A stretch of DNA of 64,000 bases. It comes from Ancylobacter sonchi (GTDB taxonomy: Bacteria; Pseudomonadota; Alphaproteobacteria; Rhizobiales; Xanthobacteraceae). The notes under the pieces were generated by a model. The model was not told where the DNA came from. It saw only the letters and a list, made by a program, of their open reading frames with translations, and made no database searches. The position numbers were made by a program, and so were the translations under genes. Shown in pieces: positions 54,710-64,000 of the stretch; within the stretch, counting starts at the first letter, position 1, and the number at the start of each line of letters is the position of its first letter. Location: assembly GCF_018390695.1 (NCBI RefSeq), contig NZ_JAHBGF010000020.1, forward strand, positions 434,001-498,000. The letters run 5' to 3'.

Positions 54710-56733
54710 ATGATGGACTATTTCGGGCAGCTATTGGCGAACGGACTGGTGCTCGGGGCGATCTACGCCCTCACCGCGGTGGCGTTCACGCTGGTCTATG
54801 GCGTGGTGCGGCTGGTGAACTTCGCCTTCGGCGAGTTGTTCATGCTCGGCGCCTTCCTCACCACCTCGCTGATGCTGCCGGAAGTGCGGCTGTTTGGCAC
54901 CGTGGTGCCGATGCCCGGCTTCCCGCTGCCGATCGCCGCGCTCGGCGCCATCGTCATCACCGGGGTGATCGGCGTCGTGGTCGACCGCATCGCCTACCGG
55001 CCGCTGCGCAACGCGCCCCGCCTCGCCCCGCTCATCACCTCCATCGCCGTGTCCGTGGTGCTGCAGAGCCTCGCCCAGACCATCTGGGGTGCCGAGGAGC
55101 TGCGCTTTCCGCAATTCTACCTCGCCACCCTCGAGCCGGTGGTGCTGTTCGATTCCATCTACCTGTCGGTGATGGATCTGGTGGTGATGGCCACCGCAAT
55201 CGTCGCCATGCTCGGCCTGTCGCTGTTCATCGCCCGCTCCTCGCTCGGTCGCGCCATGCGCGCCAGTGCCGAGGACCAGACGGCGGCGATGCTGGTCGGC
55301 ATCCCCGTCAACCGGGTGGTGGCGGCCGCCTTCGCCATCGGCTCCGGCTTCGCGGCGCTGGCCGGCCTGCTCTATGCGCAGACCTACGGCTTCGCCCATT
55401 CCAGCATGGGCTTCCTGCCCGGGCTGAAGGCGCTCACCGCCGCCGTGCTCGGCGGCATCGGCTCGGTGCCCGGCGCGGCACTGGGCGGGCTGATCCTCGG
55501 CCTCGTCGAGGCGCTGGGCGCCGGCTATCTGCCGAACGGCACCGCCTGGAAGGACGCCATCAGCTTCGTGCTGCTGGTCGGCCTGCTCTATATGCGCCCG
55601 CAGGGCCTGCTCGGCCGGCCGGAGCTCAATTCGGCCGGGCGCGGCAGCCTGCTCGGCGGGGCCTCGGCGGCGGCGGGCAGCTGGCTCGGCGGCCTGTTCG
55701 CCAAGGGTGACGCGTTGCTCGCGCGCGGCGCGGCGGCCGGCACCCCGGCGGCGTTCGGCCTGCTGGCCGTTGCGGTCGTCGTCGGGCTGATGGTGCCGTC
55801 CGACTACTGGCTGCGCATCCTCACCATGGTGGTGATCTACGGCATGCTGGCGAGCGGGCTGAACGTCATCGTCGGCTTTGCCGGCCTGCTCGACCTCGGC
55901 TTCGTCGCCTTCTGGGCGGTCGGCTCCTATCTCACCTCGATCCTGTTCGTGCTGGTGCTGAAGGACGGCTACGGCATCGCCCCGCAGGAAGTGTGGGGGC
56001 TGCTCTATCTCAACCTGCCGCTCGCCGGCCTGCTGGCCGCCGGCTTCGCGGTGCTGCTGGGCACGCCGACGCTGAAGCTGCGCGGCGACTACCTCGCCAT
56101 CATGACGCTGGGCTTCGGCGAGATCGTCCGCGTGGTCGCCATCAACTGGATGGACCTGACCAACGGGCCGATGGGCATTCGCGGCATCCCGGCGCCGAAC
56201 CTGTTCGGCATATCGCTCGGCTCGCCGCGCGCGCAGTTCTTCTTCGCCCTCGCTTTGGCGGTCGTCGTGGTGTTCGCGGTCGCCCGGTTGGTGCGTTCCT
56301 ATGTCGGCCGCGCCTGGGTGGCGATCCGCGAGGACGAGGAGGCGGCCGAGGCGATGGGCGTGCCCACCGCGCGCTACAAGCTCTATGCCTATGCCACCAG
56401 CGGTTTCGTCGGCGGCTTCGTTGGCGTGTTCTACGCCCACTCGCAGCAATATATCAGCCCGCTGAACTTCAGCCTGTTCGAGAACATCCTGCTGCTGATG
56501 CTGGTGGTGCTCGGCGGCCTCGGCACCTTCATCGGGCCGTTCGTCGGCGCGCTGATCTGGATCGCGTTCCTGCAGCTGGCGCTCGACCTGCCCTTCGTGC
56601 AGGCCTATCCCGAGACCCGCTTCGCGCTGCTCGGCGTGGTGCTCATCGTGCTGATGGTGTTCCGCCCGCAGGGCCTCGCCGCCAGCGCCCGCGTCGGCCT
56701 CACCATGCCCGGCGCGCGGGCGAAGGAGGCCGC

Positions 56734-56737
<4 letters not shown>
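54710..56737 (+). CDS. Fused LivH-LivM permease of a LIV-type ABC transporter
   Basis: A 675-aa inner-membrane protein in which both permease halves are fused. Residues about 1-305 are LivH-like (V-R-L-V-N-F-A-F-G-E-L-F-M-L-G and Y-M-R-P-Q-G-L-L), and residues about 350-670 are LivM-like (G-F-A-G-L-L-D-L-G-F-V-A-F and F-R-P-Q-G-L-A). A linker rich in Ala and Gly joins them. Most systems encode two separate proteins, as the operon at 1-8738 does. A second Met lies at 54713. Its stop overlaps the LivG-like start as ATGA. Confidence 0.93.
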
Positions 56738-57501
<764 letters not shown>

Positions 57502-57506
57502 TCGAC

Positions 57507-58274
57507 ATGGCGGAGATCGTTCCCATCATCCACCCCACTGTACAGGCCGAGCGGCCGGTCGAGCCGCTGCTGAAGGTCTCCGGCCTGTCGGTCGCCTATG
57601 GCCGCATCCGCGCCATCGACGGGGTCGACCTCACGGTCGAGCCGGGCCGTATCGTCTCGCTGGTGGGCTCCAACGGTGCCGGCAAGACGACGACGCTGAT
57701 GGCGCTGTCCGGCCTGCTGCCGCTGGCGGCGGGCAAGATCGTGTTCGCCGGCGAGGACATAACCGGGCTGGCGCCGGAGCTGCGCGTCGGGCGCGGCATC
57801 GCCCATGTACCTGAACGGCGCAGGGTTTTCGCCGGCATGAGCGTGCGGGAGAACCTGGTGCTCGGCGCCTATTCGCGCGGCGACGCCATGGAGATCGCCG
57901 GCGACATCGAGCGGCTGACCAGCCTGTTCCCCATCCTCGGCAAGCGGATGAACCAGGCGGCCGGCACGCTGTCGGGCGGCGAGCAGCAGATGCTCGCCAT
58001 CGCCCGCGGGCTGATGTCCCGCCCGCAATTGCTGATCATGGACGAGCCCACCATGGGCCTCGCCCCGCAGATGATCGACCTGATCCTCGACACGGTGCTG
58101 GAGATCCGCAAGCTCGGCACCACCGTGCTGCTGGTCGAGCAGAACGCCGTCGAGGCCATCCGCCTCTCCGACCACGTCTATGTCATGCGTCTCGGCCGCG
58201 TCGTCCACGAGGACAGCGGCGCCGGCATCGATCCCGAGCGTGTGAAAGCCTTCTACATGGGAGTCGACGCATGA
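57507..58274 (+). CDS. LIV-type ABC transporter ATPase (LivF-like)
   Basis: A 255-aa ATPase with Walker A G-S-N-G-A-G-K-T-T, the signature L-S-G-G-E-Q-Q-M and Walker B L-L-I-M-D-E-P-T-M-G-L. The start at 57507 is preferred because GAGGTG lies about 6 bases before it. A GTG at 57498 overlapping the previous stop is an alternative. About 20 residues precede the ATPase fold. Its stop overlaps the ureohydrolase-like start by 4 bp, tying transporter and enzyme expression together. Confidence 0.93.
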   Translation: MAEIVPIIHPTVQAERPVEPLLKVSGLSVAYGRIRAIDGVDLTVEPGRIVSLVGSNGAGKTTTLMALSGLLPLAAGKIVFAGEDITGLAPELRVGRGIAHVPERRRVFAGMSVRENLVLGAYSRGDAMEIAGDIERLTSLFPILGKRMNQAAGTLSGGEQQMLAIARGLMSRPQLLIMDEPTMGLAPQMIDLILDTVLEIRKLGTTVLLVEQNAVEAIRLSDHVYVMRLGRVVHEDSGAGIDPERVKAFYMGVDA

Positions 58275-59224
58275 CGGAATTCGCTGGCGCTTCAACGCCT
58301 AAGATGCGCCTCGGCACGTTTCTTGGCGTGCCGCAGGCCACGACGGCCAGCGCCGGACAGATCGCGGTGATCGGCCTGCCCTTCGATTGCGGCACCCATG
58401 CCACCCGCATCGGCTCGCGCCAGGGGCCGGCGGCGTTCCGTGCCATGTCGAGCGAGGTGCGCCCCTATTATCCTCCGCTCGCCGATGTCGATCCGCGCGC
58501 CGGCGGCAAGGTCGTCGACCTCGGCGACGTCGACGTGGTCGCCTCCGACATCGGCCCCTCGCTCGCCACCATGGAAGCGGCGGTGCTTGAGGTGGTGCAG
58601 GCGGATGCGGTGCCGCTCTGCGTCGGCGGCGACGGCACGGTGACGCTGCCGGTGCTGCGCGCGCTGGCGCGGCGCTATCCCGAGCTGGTGCTGGTGCACA
58701 TCGACGCCCATACCGACGCCTATCCGGGCGAGGAGGTCAACACCGGCACCACCTTCACCCAGGCGGCGCGCGAGGGGCTGATCGACACAAAGCGCTCCTT
58801 CCACATCGGCGCGCGCGGTACCATGCCGGTGCCCGGCGCCTATGATCACACGCGCGGGCTCGGATTCCGACTGGTCAGCGGCGAGGAGGTGCGTGCGCGC
58901 GGCGCCGCCGCCATCGCCGCCGAGGTGCGCGAGGTGGTCGGCACGCGCCCGGTGCATCTGTCCTTCGACATGGATTACTTCGATCCCTCCGCCGCCCCCG
59001 GCGTCGCGACGCCCACCTGGGGCGGCCCCCCGGTGGCGGAGGTGTTCGACCTGCTGCACGGGCTCAAGGGGCTCGACCTCGTTGGGGTCGACATCAACAC
59101 GCTGAGTCCGCCGCACGACGTGCAGGGCATGGCGGCCATGCTGGCCGGCCATGTGGCGGTCATCGCCCTTCATCTCGTCCAGCTCGGCCAGGCGGAGCAC
59201 CGCCTGAACGCCGGGCACCGCTGA
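58271..59224 (+). CDS. Ureohydrolase (arginase/agmatinase) family protein with altered active site
   Basis: A 317-aa protein of the ureohydrolase fold. The central manganese motif D145-A-H147-T-D149 and the late D233-M-D235 with F-D-P-S and S-P-P are intact. Two conserved histidines are not: the G-G-D-H motif reads G-G-D-G (G122), so one manganese ligand is missing, and the N-H-G segment used for catalysis reads N-T-G (T158). These are visible in the sequence. The protein may bind one metal, use another substrate or have a non-ureohydrolase role. It lies between the transporter and a Rieske oxygenase, pointing to a guanidino, amide or ureido compound (inference). Confidence 0.85.
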   Translation: MTEFAGASTPKMRLGTFLGVPQATTASAGQIAVIGLPFDCGTHATRIGSRQGPAAFRAMSSEVRPYYPPLADVDPRAGGKVVDLGDVDVVASDIGPSLATMEAAVLEVVQADAVPLCVGGDGTVTLPVLRALARRYPELVLVHIDAHTDAYPGEEVNTGTTFTQAAREGLIDTKRSFHIGARGTMPVPGAYDHTRGLGFRLVSGEEVRARGAAAIAAEVREVVGTRPVHLSFDMDYFDPSAAPGVATPTWGGPPVAEVFDLLHGLKGLDLVGVDINTLSPPHDVQGMAAMLAGHVAVIALHLVQLGQAEHRLNAGHR

Positions 59225-59240
59225 ACGGAGGCACACGGTC

Positions 59241-60389
59241 ATGAGCATCGAGACCACTCTGGTCCCCGAACCCTATGTCTGGACCGAGCCGCCGCTCGGC
59301 GACGCCAAGAGCGCGCCGACGCGCTTCTACACCGACCCCGCGGTGTTCGCGGCCGAGGTGAAGCACATCCATCTGAAGCAGTGGTTCTTCGCCGGGCGCG
59401 TCGAGGAAGTGCAGAACCCCGGCGACTACAAGGCGCTCGACAGTGTCGGCGGCCCGGTGCTGCTGGTGCGCGGCGAGGACGGCGTACTGCGCGCCTTCGC
59501 CAATGTCTGCCGGCACCGCGCCTCGATCCTGCTGGAGGGCTGCGGGCACGCCAAGAACATCATCTGCCCCTACCACGCCTGGAACTACCGGCTCGACGGC
59601 ACGCTGGCCGGCGCGCCGGGCATGCGCGAGGTGCCGAAGTTCGAGAAGCCGCCGCATGGCCTGATCCCGATCCGGCTGGAGGTCTGGGAAGGCTCGATCT
59701 TCCTCAATTACGACGACGACGCCCCGAGCCTGATGACCCATCTCGGCAATATGCCCGAGCTGATCGGCAGCCATAAGCTGGGCGAGATGGTCCGCACCTG
59801 GCACATCGAGATCGAGACCCGGTGCAACTGGAAGCTGCTGCTCGAAAACGCCATGGAGACCTACCATACCGGCATCGTGCATGCCGCGACGGTGGGCGCC
59901 CAGCGCTCGGTCAGCTTCCCGACCCAGGGCGAGTGGCACGTCATCCAGGTGCAGTCGAACCGCTCCATCGCCGTGCTCGGGCAGGAGCCGCCGTTCCCGG
60001 TCATCGACGGGCTGTCGGAGCAGTCGCGCAAGGGCACCTATTTCACCGTCATCGAGCCGACCGTTCAGTTCGCCTGCGCGCAGGACTGCATGTGGTGGCT
60101 GGCGGTGCGGCCGATCAGCGTCGACCGCTCGGTGCTCTCGGTCGGCGGCTGCTTCCCCAAGGCCTATACCGAGCTGCCCGATTTCGAGGAGCGTGCCGCG
60201 CCCTATTACAAGCGCTGGGAGGCGGTGGCGCTGGAGGATGTCGGCATCCTCGAGAAGCAGCAGATCGGCCTGTCCTCCTGCCTCGCGCGGCCCGGCCCGC
60301 TCTCCTGGCGCGACGACATGGTGCTGGCGATGAACCGCTGGGTGATGGCGCACCTGCCGGCCCACATCGTCGACGGCATGGCTGATTGA
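59241..60389 (+). CDS. Rieske non-haem iron oxygenase, large subunit
   Basis: A 382-aa ring-hydroxylating-type oxygenase. The Rieske cluster ligands are C90-x-H92 and C109-x2-H112. The mononuclear iron site includes E-N-A-M-E-T-Y-H-T-G-I-V-H with H209 and H214. The size and layout suit monomeric-subunit alpha-type oxygenases (glycine betaine or carnitine monooxygenase, aromatic O-demethylase and similar). No ferredoxin or reductase gene lies in the window, so electrons must come from elsewhere. The ureohydrolase-like gene is 16 bp upstream. The substrate is not visible. Confidence 0.93.
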   Translation: MSIETTLVPEPYVWTEPPLGDAKSAPTRFYTDPAVFAAEVKHIHLKQWFFAGRVEEVQNPGDYKALDSVGGPVLLVRGEDGVLRAFANVCRHRASILLEGCGHAKNIICPYHAWNYRLDGTLAGAPGMREVPKFEKPPHGLIPIRLEVWEGSIFLNYDDDAPSLMTHLGNMPELIGSHKLGEMVRTWHIEIETRCNWKLLLENAMETYHTGIVHAATVGAQRSVSFPTQGEWHVIQVQSNRSIAVLGQEPPFPVIDGLSEQSRKGTYFTVIEPTVQFACAQDCMWWLAVRPISVDRSVLSVGGCFPKAYTELPDFEERAAPYYKRWEAVALEDVGILEKQQIGLSSCLARPGPLSWRDDMVLAMNRWVMAHLPAHIVDGMAD

Positions 60390-60431
60390 GACCGCCGACT
60401 GAAACGGCCGACTGAGAATGGACAACGACTT

Positions 60432-61421
60432 ATGCGCGTTCTGCTGACCCATAATCGCGACCTGCTCAAGCATTTCTACGGCACGCGCGCCGTGGAGGCG
60501 CTGAAGGCGCTGCCGATCGATCTCGTGATGAACGACAGCGACACGCCGCTTTTCGGCGATGCGCTGGTGAAGGCGGCCGAGGGGTGTTCGGTGGTGATCT
60601 CCGACCGCCTCGCCGCCGGGCCGCGCGAGGTGCTGGAACAGCTGACGGATGTGAAGCTGTTCACCCGCTGCGCCGTCGACATGCGTAACATCGACGTCGC
60701 CGCCGCCTCCGATGCCGGCATCCTCGTCTGCAACTGCTCGTCGGGCTATGCGGACGCGGTGGGCGAGCACGCGCTCGCCCTGATGCTCGACCTCGCCCGC
60801 AACATCACCCGCGACGCCGCGCGCTACCATGCCGGCGACGCCGGCCATCCGATGGTGTTCGGCCGGCAGATGGCCGGCGCCCATGTCGGGGTGATCGGCT
60901 ACGGGTCGATCGGCCGGCGTATCGTCGAACTGGCGCTCGCCTTCAAGATGAAGGTGTCGGTCTACGATCCCTATGCGTGGATCGACAATGGCGCGGTGAA
61001 CAAGGTTGGCCTTGACGAGGTATTGTCGCAGCCGGACTTCGTGGTCTGCGCCGCCTATGCGACCCCCGAGACCGAGCGCATGATGAACGCCTCGGCCTTC
61101 GCGAAGATGCGCCGCGACGCCTTCTTCATCAACATCTCGCGCGGCATCCTGGTCGACGAGGCGGCGCTGGAGGCAGCCTTGGTGTCGGGCGCCATCGCCG
61201 GCGCCGGGCTCGATGTCGGCGACGGACCCGACCAGCAGCCATCGCTGCGGCTGGCGCGGCTGCCCAATGTCGTCGCCACGCCGCATTCGGCGGCGCTGAT
61301 GATCGAGCCGTCCGAGTTCCAGGCCATGGAAACCGTCGAGCAGGTCAAGGCGGTGCTGGCCGGCCGCCTGCCGATCCACGCCAAGAACCCCGACCGCGTG
61401 CCGGGATGGCTGGCCCGATGA
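60432..61421 (+). CDS. D-2-hydroxyacid dehydrogenase family protein (variant active site)
   Basis: A 329-aa NAD(P)-dependent dehydrogenase. The nucleotide motif G-Y-G-S-I-G lies at residues 156-161, and R237 (N-I-S-R-G) and H285 (T-P-H-S) are in their catalytic places. The segment that usually gives D-V-x-x-x-E-P, with the catalytic glutamate, reads D-V-G-D-G-P-D-Q-Q-P, so that glutamate appears to be lost or shifted. A related subfamily with D-V-G-x-x-P-D-Q may exist. It would reduce or oxidise a 2-keto/hydroxy acid from the pathway. The stop overlaps the hydrolase start as ATGA. Confidence 0.87.
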   Translation: MRVLLTHNRDLLKHFYGTRAVEALKALPIDLVMNDSDTPLFGDALVKAAEGCSVVISDRLAAGPREVLEQLTDVKLFTRCAVDMRNIDVAAASDAGILVCNCSSGYADAVGEHALALMLDLARNITRDAARYHAGDAGHPMVFGRQMAGAHVGVIGYGSIGRRIVELALAFKMKVSVYDPYAWIDNGAVNKVGLDEVLSQPDFVVCAAYATPETERMMNASAFAKMRRDAFFINISRGILVDEAALEAALVSGAIAGAGLDVGDGPDQQPSLRLARLPNVVATPHSAALMIEPSEFQAMETVEQVKAVLAGRLPIHAKNPDRVPGWLAR

Positions 61422-62281
61422 GCGCGCTCATTCCCACGCAGCATCCCGGCTTTCGCCCGCCGCCCGGCGCCTGCGACTGCCACATGCACATTTACGGGCC
61501 GGCGGACGTCTATCCGCCGGCGCCGAACTCCCCGTTCCCGCCGGTCGCCGGCGGCGACATCGCCGCCTATCTCAAGCTGAGGGAGGTGCTCGGCCTCACC
61601 CGCGCCGTGGTGGTGCAGCCCTCCGTGTACGGCTTCGACAACCGGGCGACGCTGCATGCCATGGCGGTGCTCGGCGAGGACGCGCGCGGCGTCGCCGTCG
61701 TGCCGCCCGATGTCAGCGAGCGCGAGCTCGACTGGCTGACGCAGCAGGGCGTGCGCGGCATCCGCTTCTTCATGATCGGCGGCGGCCTCTTGGGCTGGGA
61801 CGATCTGGAGACGCTGGCGGCGAAGACCGCCGCTTTCGGTTGGCATGTGCAGTTGCAGATGGACGGCAGGCTGCTGCACGAGGTCGAGGCCCGCCTCGCC
61901 CGACTGCCGGGCCGGCTGGTCATCGACCATAACGGCAAGTTCCTCGAGCCGGTCGGTCTCGATCATCCCGGATTTGTCGCGCTGCGCCGCCTGCTCGACA
62001 ACGGCCGCACATGGGTCAAGACCTCCGGCGTCTACGAGACCTCGCGCATCGGCACGCCCGATTATCCGGACGTCGCCGCGCTCGCCCGCGCGCTGATCGC
62101 CCACGCACCGGAGCGCTGCGTGTTCGCGACCAACTGGCCGCATCCCTCGAAGCCGGGCAATCCGCCGGACGACGCCCGTCTGGTCGACCTGTTCCGCGAG
62201 TGGTGCGGCAGCGACGCCGTGGCCGGTCGGATCATGGTCGACAACGCGGCGGAACTGTACGATTTTCCGTCTCCTATCTGA
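61418..62281 (+). CDS. TIM-barrel amidohydrolase (lactonase / PDC-hydrolase-like)
   Basis: A 287-aa amidohydrolase-superfamily protein. The metal motif is C-D-C-H-M-H-I-Y-G near residue 18, and V-Q-P-S-V-Y-G and H-N-G-K-F fit the LigI/lactonase group (2-pyrone-4,6-dicarboxylate and sugar lactone hydrolases). The final strand reads A-T-N-W-P-H-P (N239), where an aspartate base is usual. Members hydrolyse lactones or cyclic imides to acids. It is coupled to the dehydrogenase by an ATGA overlap. Its substrate may be a lactone or imide made after oxygenation. Confidence 0.83.
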   Translation: MSALIPTQHPGFRPPPGACDCHMHIYGPADVYPPAPNSPFPPVAGGDIAAYLKLREVLGLTRAVVVQPSVYGFDNRATLHAMAVLGEDARGVAVVPPDVSERELDWLTQQGVRGIRFFMIGGGLLGWDDLETLAAKTAAFGWHVQLQMDGRLLHEVEARLARLPGRLVIDHNGKFLEPVGLDHPGFVALRRLLDNGRTWVKTSGVYETSRIGTPDYPDVAALARALIAHAPERCVFATNWPHPSKPGNPPDDARLVDLFREWCGSDAVAGRIMVDNAAELYDFPSPI

Positions 62282-62297
62282 ACAGGGTGTTCGTCAC

Positions 62298-63902
62298 GTG
62301 ATCTCGACCCGCCGCGCCGACTTCTTCGGCCCCTCCCGCCCGACCGTGTTCGCACGCGATGCCGCCATCGCCACGTCGCACCCGCTTGCCACGGCGGCGG
62401 GGCTGGAGATTCTCCAGGCGGGCGGCAACGCCATGGACGCGGCGCTGGCCGCGGTGGCGACGCAATGCGTGGTCGAGCCGGCGATGACCGGCATCGGCGG
62501 CGACTGCTTCGTGCTCTACGCGCCGAAGGGCAAGCCGACCGTGGCGATGAACGGCAGCGGCCGCGCCCCGGCGGCGGCGAGCGTCGAGGCGCTGAAGGCC
62601 GCCGGCCTCACCGATGAGATCCCGCGTACCAGCGCCCATGCCGTCACCGTTCCCGGCGCCGTCTCGGCCTGGACGAAGCTGCATGCCGACTATGGCAGCC
62701 TGCCGCTCGACCGGCTGTTCGCGCGCGCCGTCGACTATGCCGAGAACGGCTATCCGATCGCCCAGCGCGTCGCCTTCGACTGGCTGGACGAGGCGCCGCT
62801 GCTGGCGCAGGACGAGAATGCCAGCGCCTTCTTCCTGCCCGGCGGCAAGCCGCTGCTGGCCGGCCAGCGCCATGCCCAGCCGCTGCTCGGCCGGCGCCTG
62901 CGCGACATCGCCGGCCGGGGCGCGGCCGCCTTCTACGAGGGCGAGACCGCCGAGTCGCTGGTGCGCTATCTCAAGGGGCTCGGCGGGCTGCACACGCTCG
63001 AGGATTTCGCGGCGATGACGGACGGCGCGTTCTACACGACGCCGATCTCCACCGACTATCGCGGCCTCACCATCGAGGAATGCCCGCCCAACGGGCAGGG
63101 CCTCGCCGCGCTGATGCTGCTCAACATCCTGCGGGAATTCGACCTCGGCGAGGGACTGTCGCTCGCCGACCGGGTCCATCTGCATGCCGAGGCGACCAAG
63201 CTCGTCTATCACAACCGCGACGCGCTGCTGGGCGATCCCTCGGCGATGACCGTGGCGGTGGAAACGCTGCTGGCGCCGGAGACCGCCCGGCGCCTCGCCG
63301 CCCATATCGACATGGGCCGCGCGCAGCCGCCGGTCTACTGGGACGAGCCGGAGCATGCCGACACGGTCTATCTCTGCGCCGTCGACCGCGACGGCAACAT
63401 GGTGTCGTTCATCAACTCGATCTTCCACGCCTTCGGCTCGACGCGGATCGATCCGGCGACCGGCGTGCTCTTGCATTCGCGCGGCAGCTCGTTCCGGCTG
63501 ATCGAGGGCCACCCCAACGCCATCGCGCCCGGCAAGCGGCCGATGCACACCATCATTCCCGGCCTGCTGCGCCGGGAGGGCGAGGCGGTCGGCGTGTTCG
63601 GCGTCATGGGCGGCCAGTACCAGGCCGCCGGCCAGGCGGCGCTGATCTCCGGCCTGCTCGATCGCGGGCTCGATCCGCAGGTCGCCATCGACGCGCCGCG
63701 CTCCTTCGCCTTCAATGGCGAGCTGGAGCTGGAGCCGACCTATCCGGAAGCGGTGCTGGCCGACCTCGCCGGGCGCGGCCACCGCGTCAAGGCCGCCATC
63801 GAGCCGATCGGCGGCGCCCAGCTGATCGTCCGCGGTGGCGAGAGCGACCTGCTGCTCGCGGCGTCCGATCCCCGCAAGGACGGTTGCGCCCTAGGCATCT
63901 GA
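62298..63902 (+). CDS. ggt: Gamma-glutamyltransferase family protein
   Basis: A 534-aa Ntn-hydrolase. The self-processing and nucleophilic threonine is probably T356 in H-A-D-T-V-Y-L-C-A-V-D, at the end of the large subunit. S-S-F, P-G-K-R-P and M-G-G-Q-Y-Q follow in the small subunit. The start is a GTG at 62298, 16 bp after the previous stop. I see no signal peptide, so it is probably cytoplasmic, unlike typical periplasmic enzymes. It hydrolyses or transfers gamma-glutamyl groups from amides. As the last gene of the operon it may release an amine from a gamma-glutamylated intermediate (inference). Confidence 0.9.
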   Translation: MISTRRADFFGPSRPTVFARDAAIATSHPLATAAGLEILQAGGNAMDAALAAVATQCVVEPAMTGIGGDCFVLYAPKGKPTVAMNGSGRAPAAASVEALKAAGLTDEIPRTSAHAVTVPGAVSAWTKLHADYGSLPLDRLFARAVDYAENGYPIAQRVAFDWLDEAPLLAQDENASAFFLPGGKPLLAGQRHAQPLLGRRLRDIAGRGAAAFYEGETAESLVRYLKGLGGLHTLEDFAAMTDGAFYTTPISTDYRGLTIEECPPNGQGLAALMLLNILREFDLGEGLSLADRVHLHAEATKLVYHNRDALLGDPSAMTVAVETLLAPETARRLAAHIDMGRAQPPVYWDEPEHADTVYLCAVDRDGNMVSFINSIFHAFGSTRIDPATGVLLHSRGSSFRLIEGHPNAIAPGKRPMHTIIPGLLRREGEAVGVFGVMGGQYQAAGQAALISGLLDRGLDPQVAIDAPRSFAFNGELELEPTYPEAVLADLAGRGHRVKAAIEPIGGAQLIVRGGESDLLLAASDPRKDGCALGI

Positions 63903-63924
63903 TCCGGGGTCGCGTCGCCTGAGG

Positions 63925-63949
63925 CCCGGCCGGCAGCGCTCCGGCCGGG
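63925..63949 (+). terminator. GC-rich hairpin after the last operon gene
   Basis: CCCGGCCGG (63925-63933) and CCGGCCGGG (63941-63949) pair perfectly over a CAGCGCT loop, 23 bp after the gamma-glutamyltransferase stop. There is no U-run, but its position at the end of the operon suits a 3'-end structure. Confidence 0.5.
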
Positions 63950-64000
63950 AGGCGGTCGTCTCGACCCCAATCGGCCGGCCGCCCGGCTAGAGTCCTTTCC

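Overview
The window is GC-rich DNA with dense, compact operons, many 4-bp ATGA or GTGA overlaps and no rRNA, tRNA, phage or insertion sequence that I could find. The gene content (several LIV-type and Tct uptake systems, a VirA/VirG-like pair, two DUF1127 proteins, a methanol-metabolism-type cytochrome c, a pentitol ABC operon) suggests an alphaproteobacterium of the Hyphomicrobiales, perhaps near Xanthobacteraceae. That placement is inference from gene families only.

Layout. (A) 1-8738, minus strand: an aromatic-acid operon. It combines a LIV-type ABC transporter, an orphan Bug receptor, the three lower-pathway enzymes of the gallate / protocatechuate 4,5-cleavage route (tautomerase, hydratase, aldolase) and a VOC-fold protein cut by the left edge. 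A LysR gene lies upstream at 8998-9900. (B) 10130-20291, plus strand: a second LysR gene divergent from the first, then a nitroreductase, a DUF1932-type dehydrogenase, an aldehyde dehydrogenase, a complete TctCBA importer, a ThDP decarboxylase and a 4,5-dihydroxyphthalate-decarboxylase-like protein. The order of chemistries resembles a mandelate-type funnel that could feed A. (C) 20352-31877: a flavoprotein, a di-haem peroxidase, a VirA-like hybrid kinase, a flavin monooxygenase-like protein, two DUF1127-related genes around a sialyltransferase-like gene, a VirG-like regulator, a candidate small RNA with promoter and terminator, an MFS transporter and an inositol-monophosphatase-family enzyme.

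(D) 32173-42550: a pentitol operon with a sugar ABC transporter, SorC regulator, xylitol-type dehydrogenase, ribitol 2-dehydrogenase and FGGY kinase, plus a PHI-like SIS protein and an EryC-like isomerase. A hydantoinase-type hydrolase follows at 42645-44102. (E) 44160-50443: siderophore uptake (TonB receptor, FhuD-like and FhuB-like proteins) with a divergent AraC regulator but no ATPase gene. A lone methanol-metabolism-type cytochrome c follows at 50651-51187. (F) 51351-63902: a LysR gene and a codirectional operon with RidA, a LIV-type transporter whose two permeases are fused, a ureohydrolase-family protein lacking two active-site histidines, a Rieske oxygenase, a variant D-2-hydroxyacid dehydrogenase, a TIM-barrel hydrolase and a gamma-glutamyltransferase. 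I do not recognise F as a described pathway. It is the best candidate here for new catabolic chemistry.

Themes. Three operons (A, B, F) share one architecture: a LysR gene, then a 15-bp AT-N11-AT box, then the operon, all in the same direction. Hairpins or repeats follow three solute-binding-protein genes, as expected where the receptor is made in excess of the permease. Gaps of about 300 bases or more are described in the feature list.
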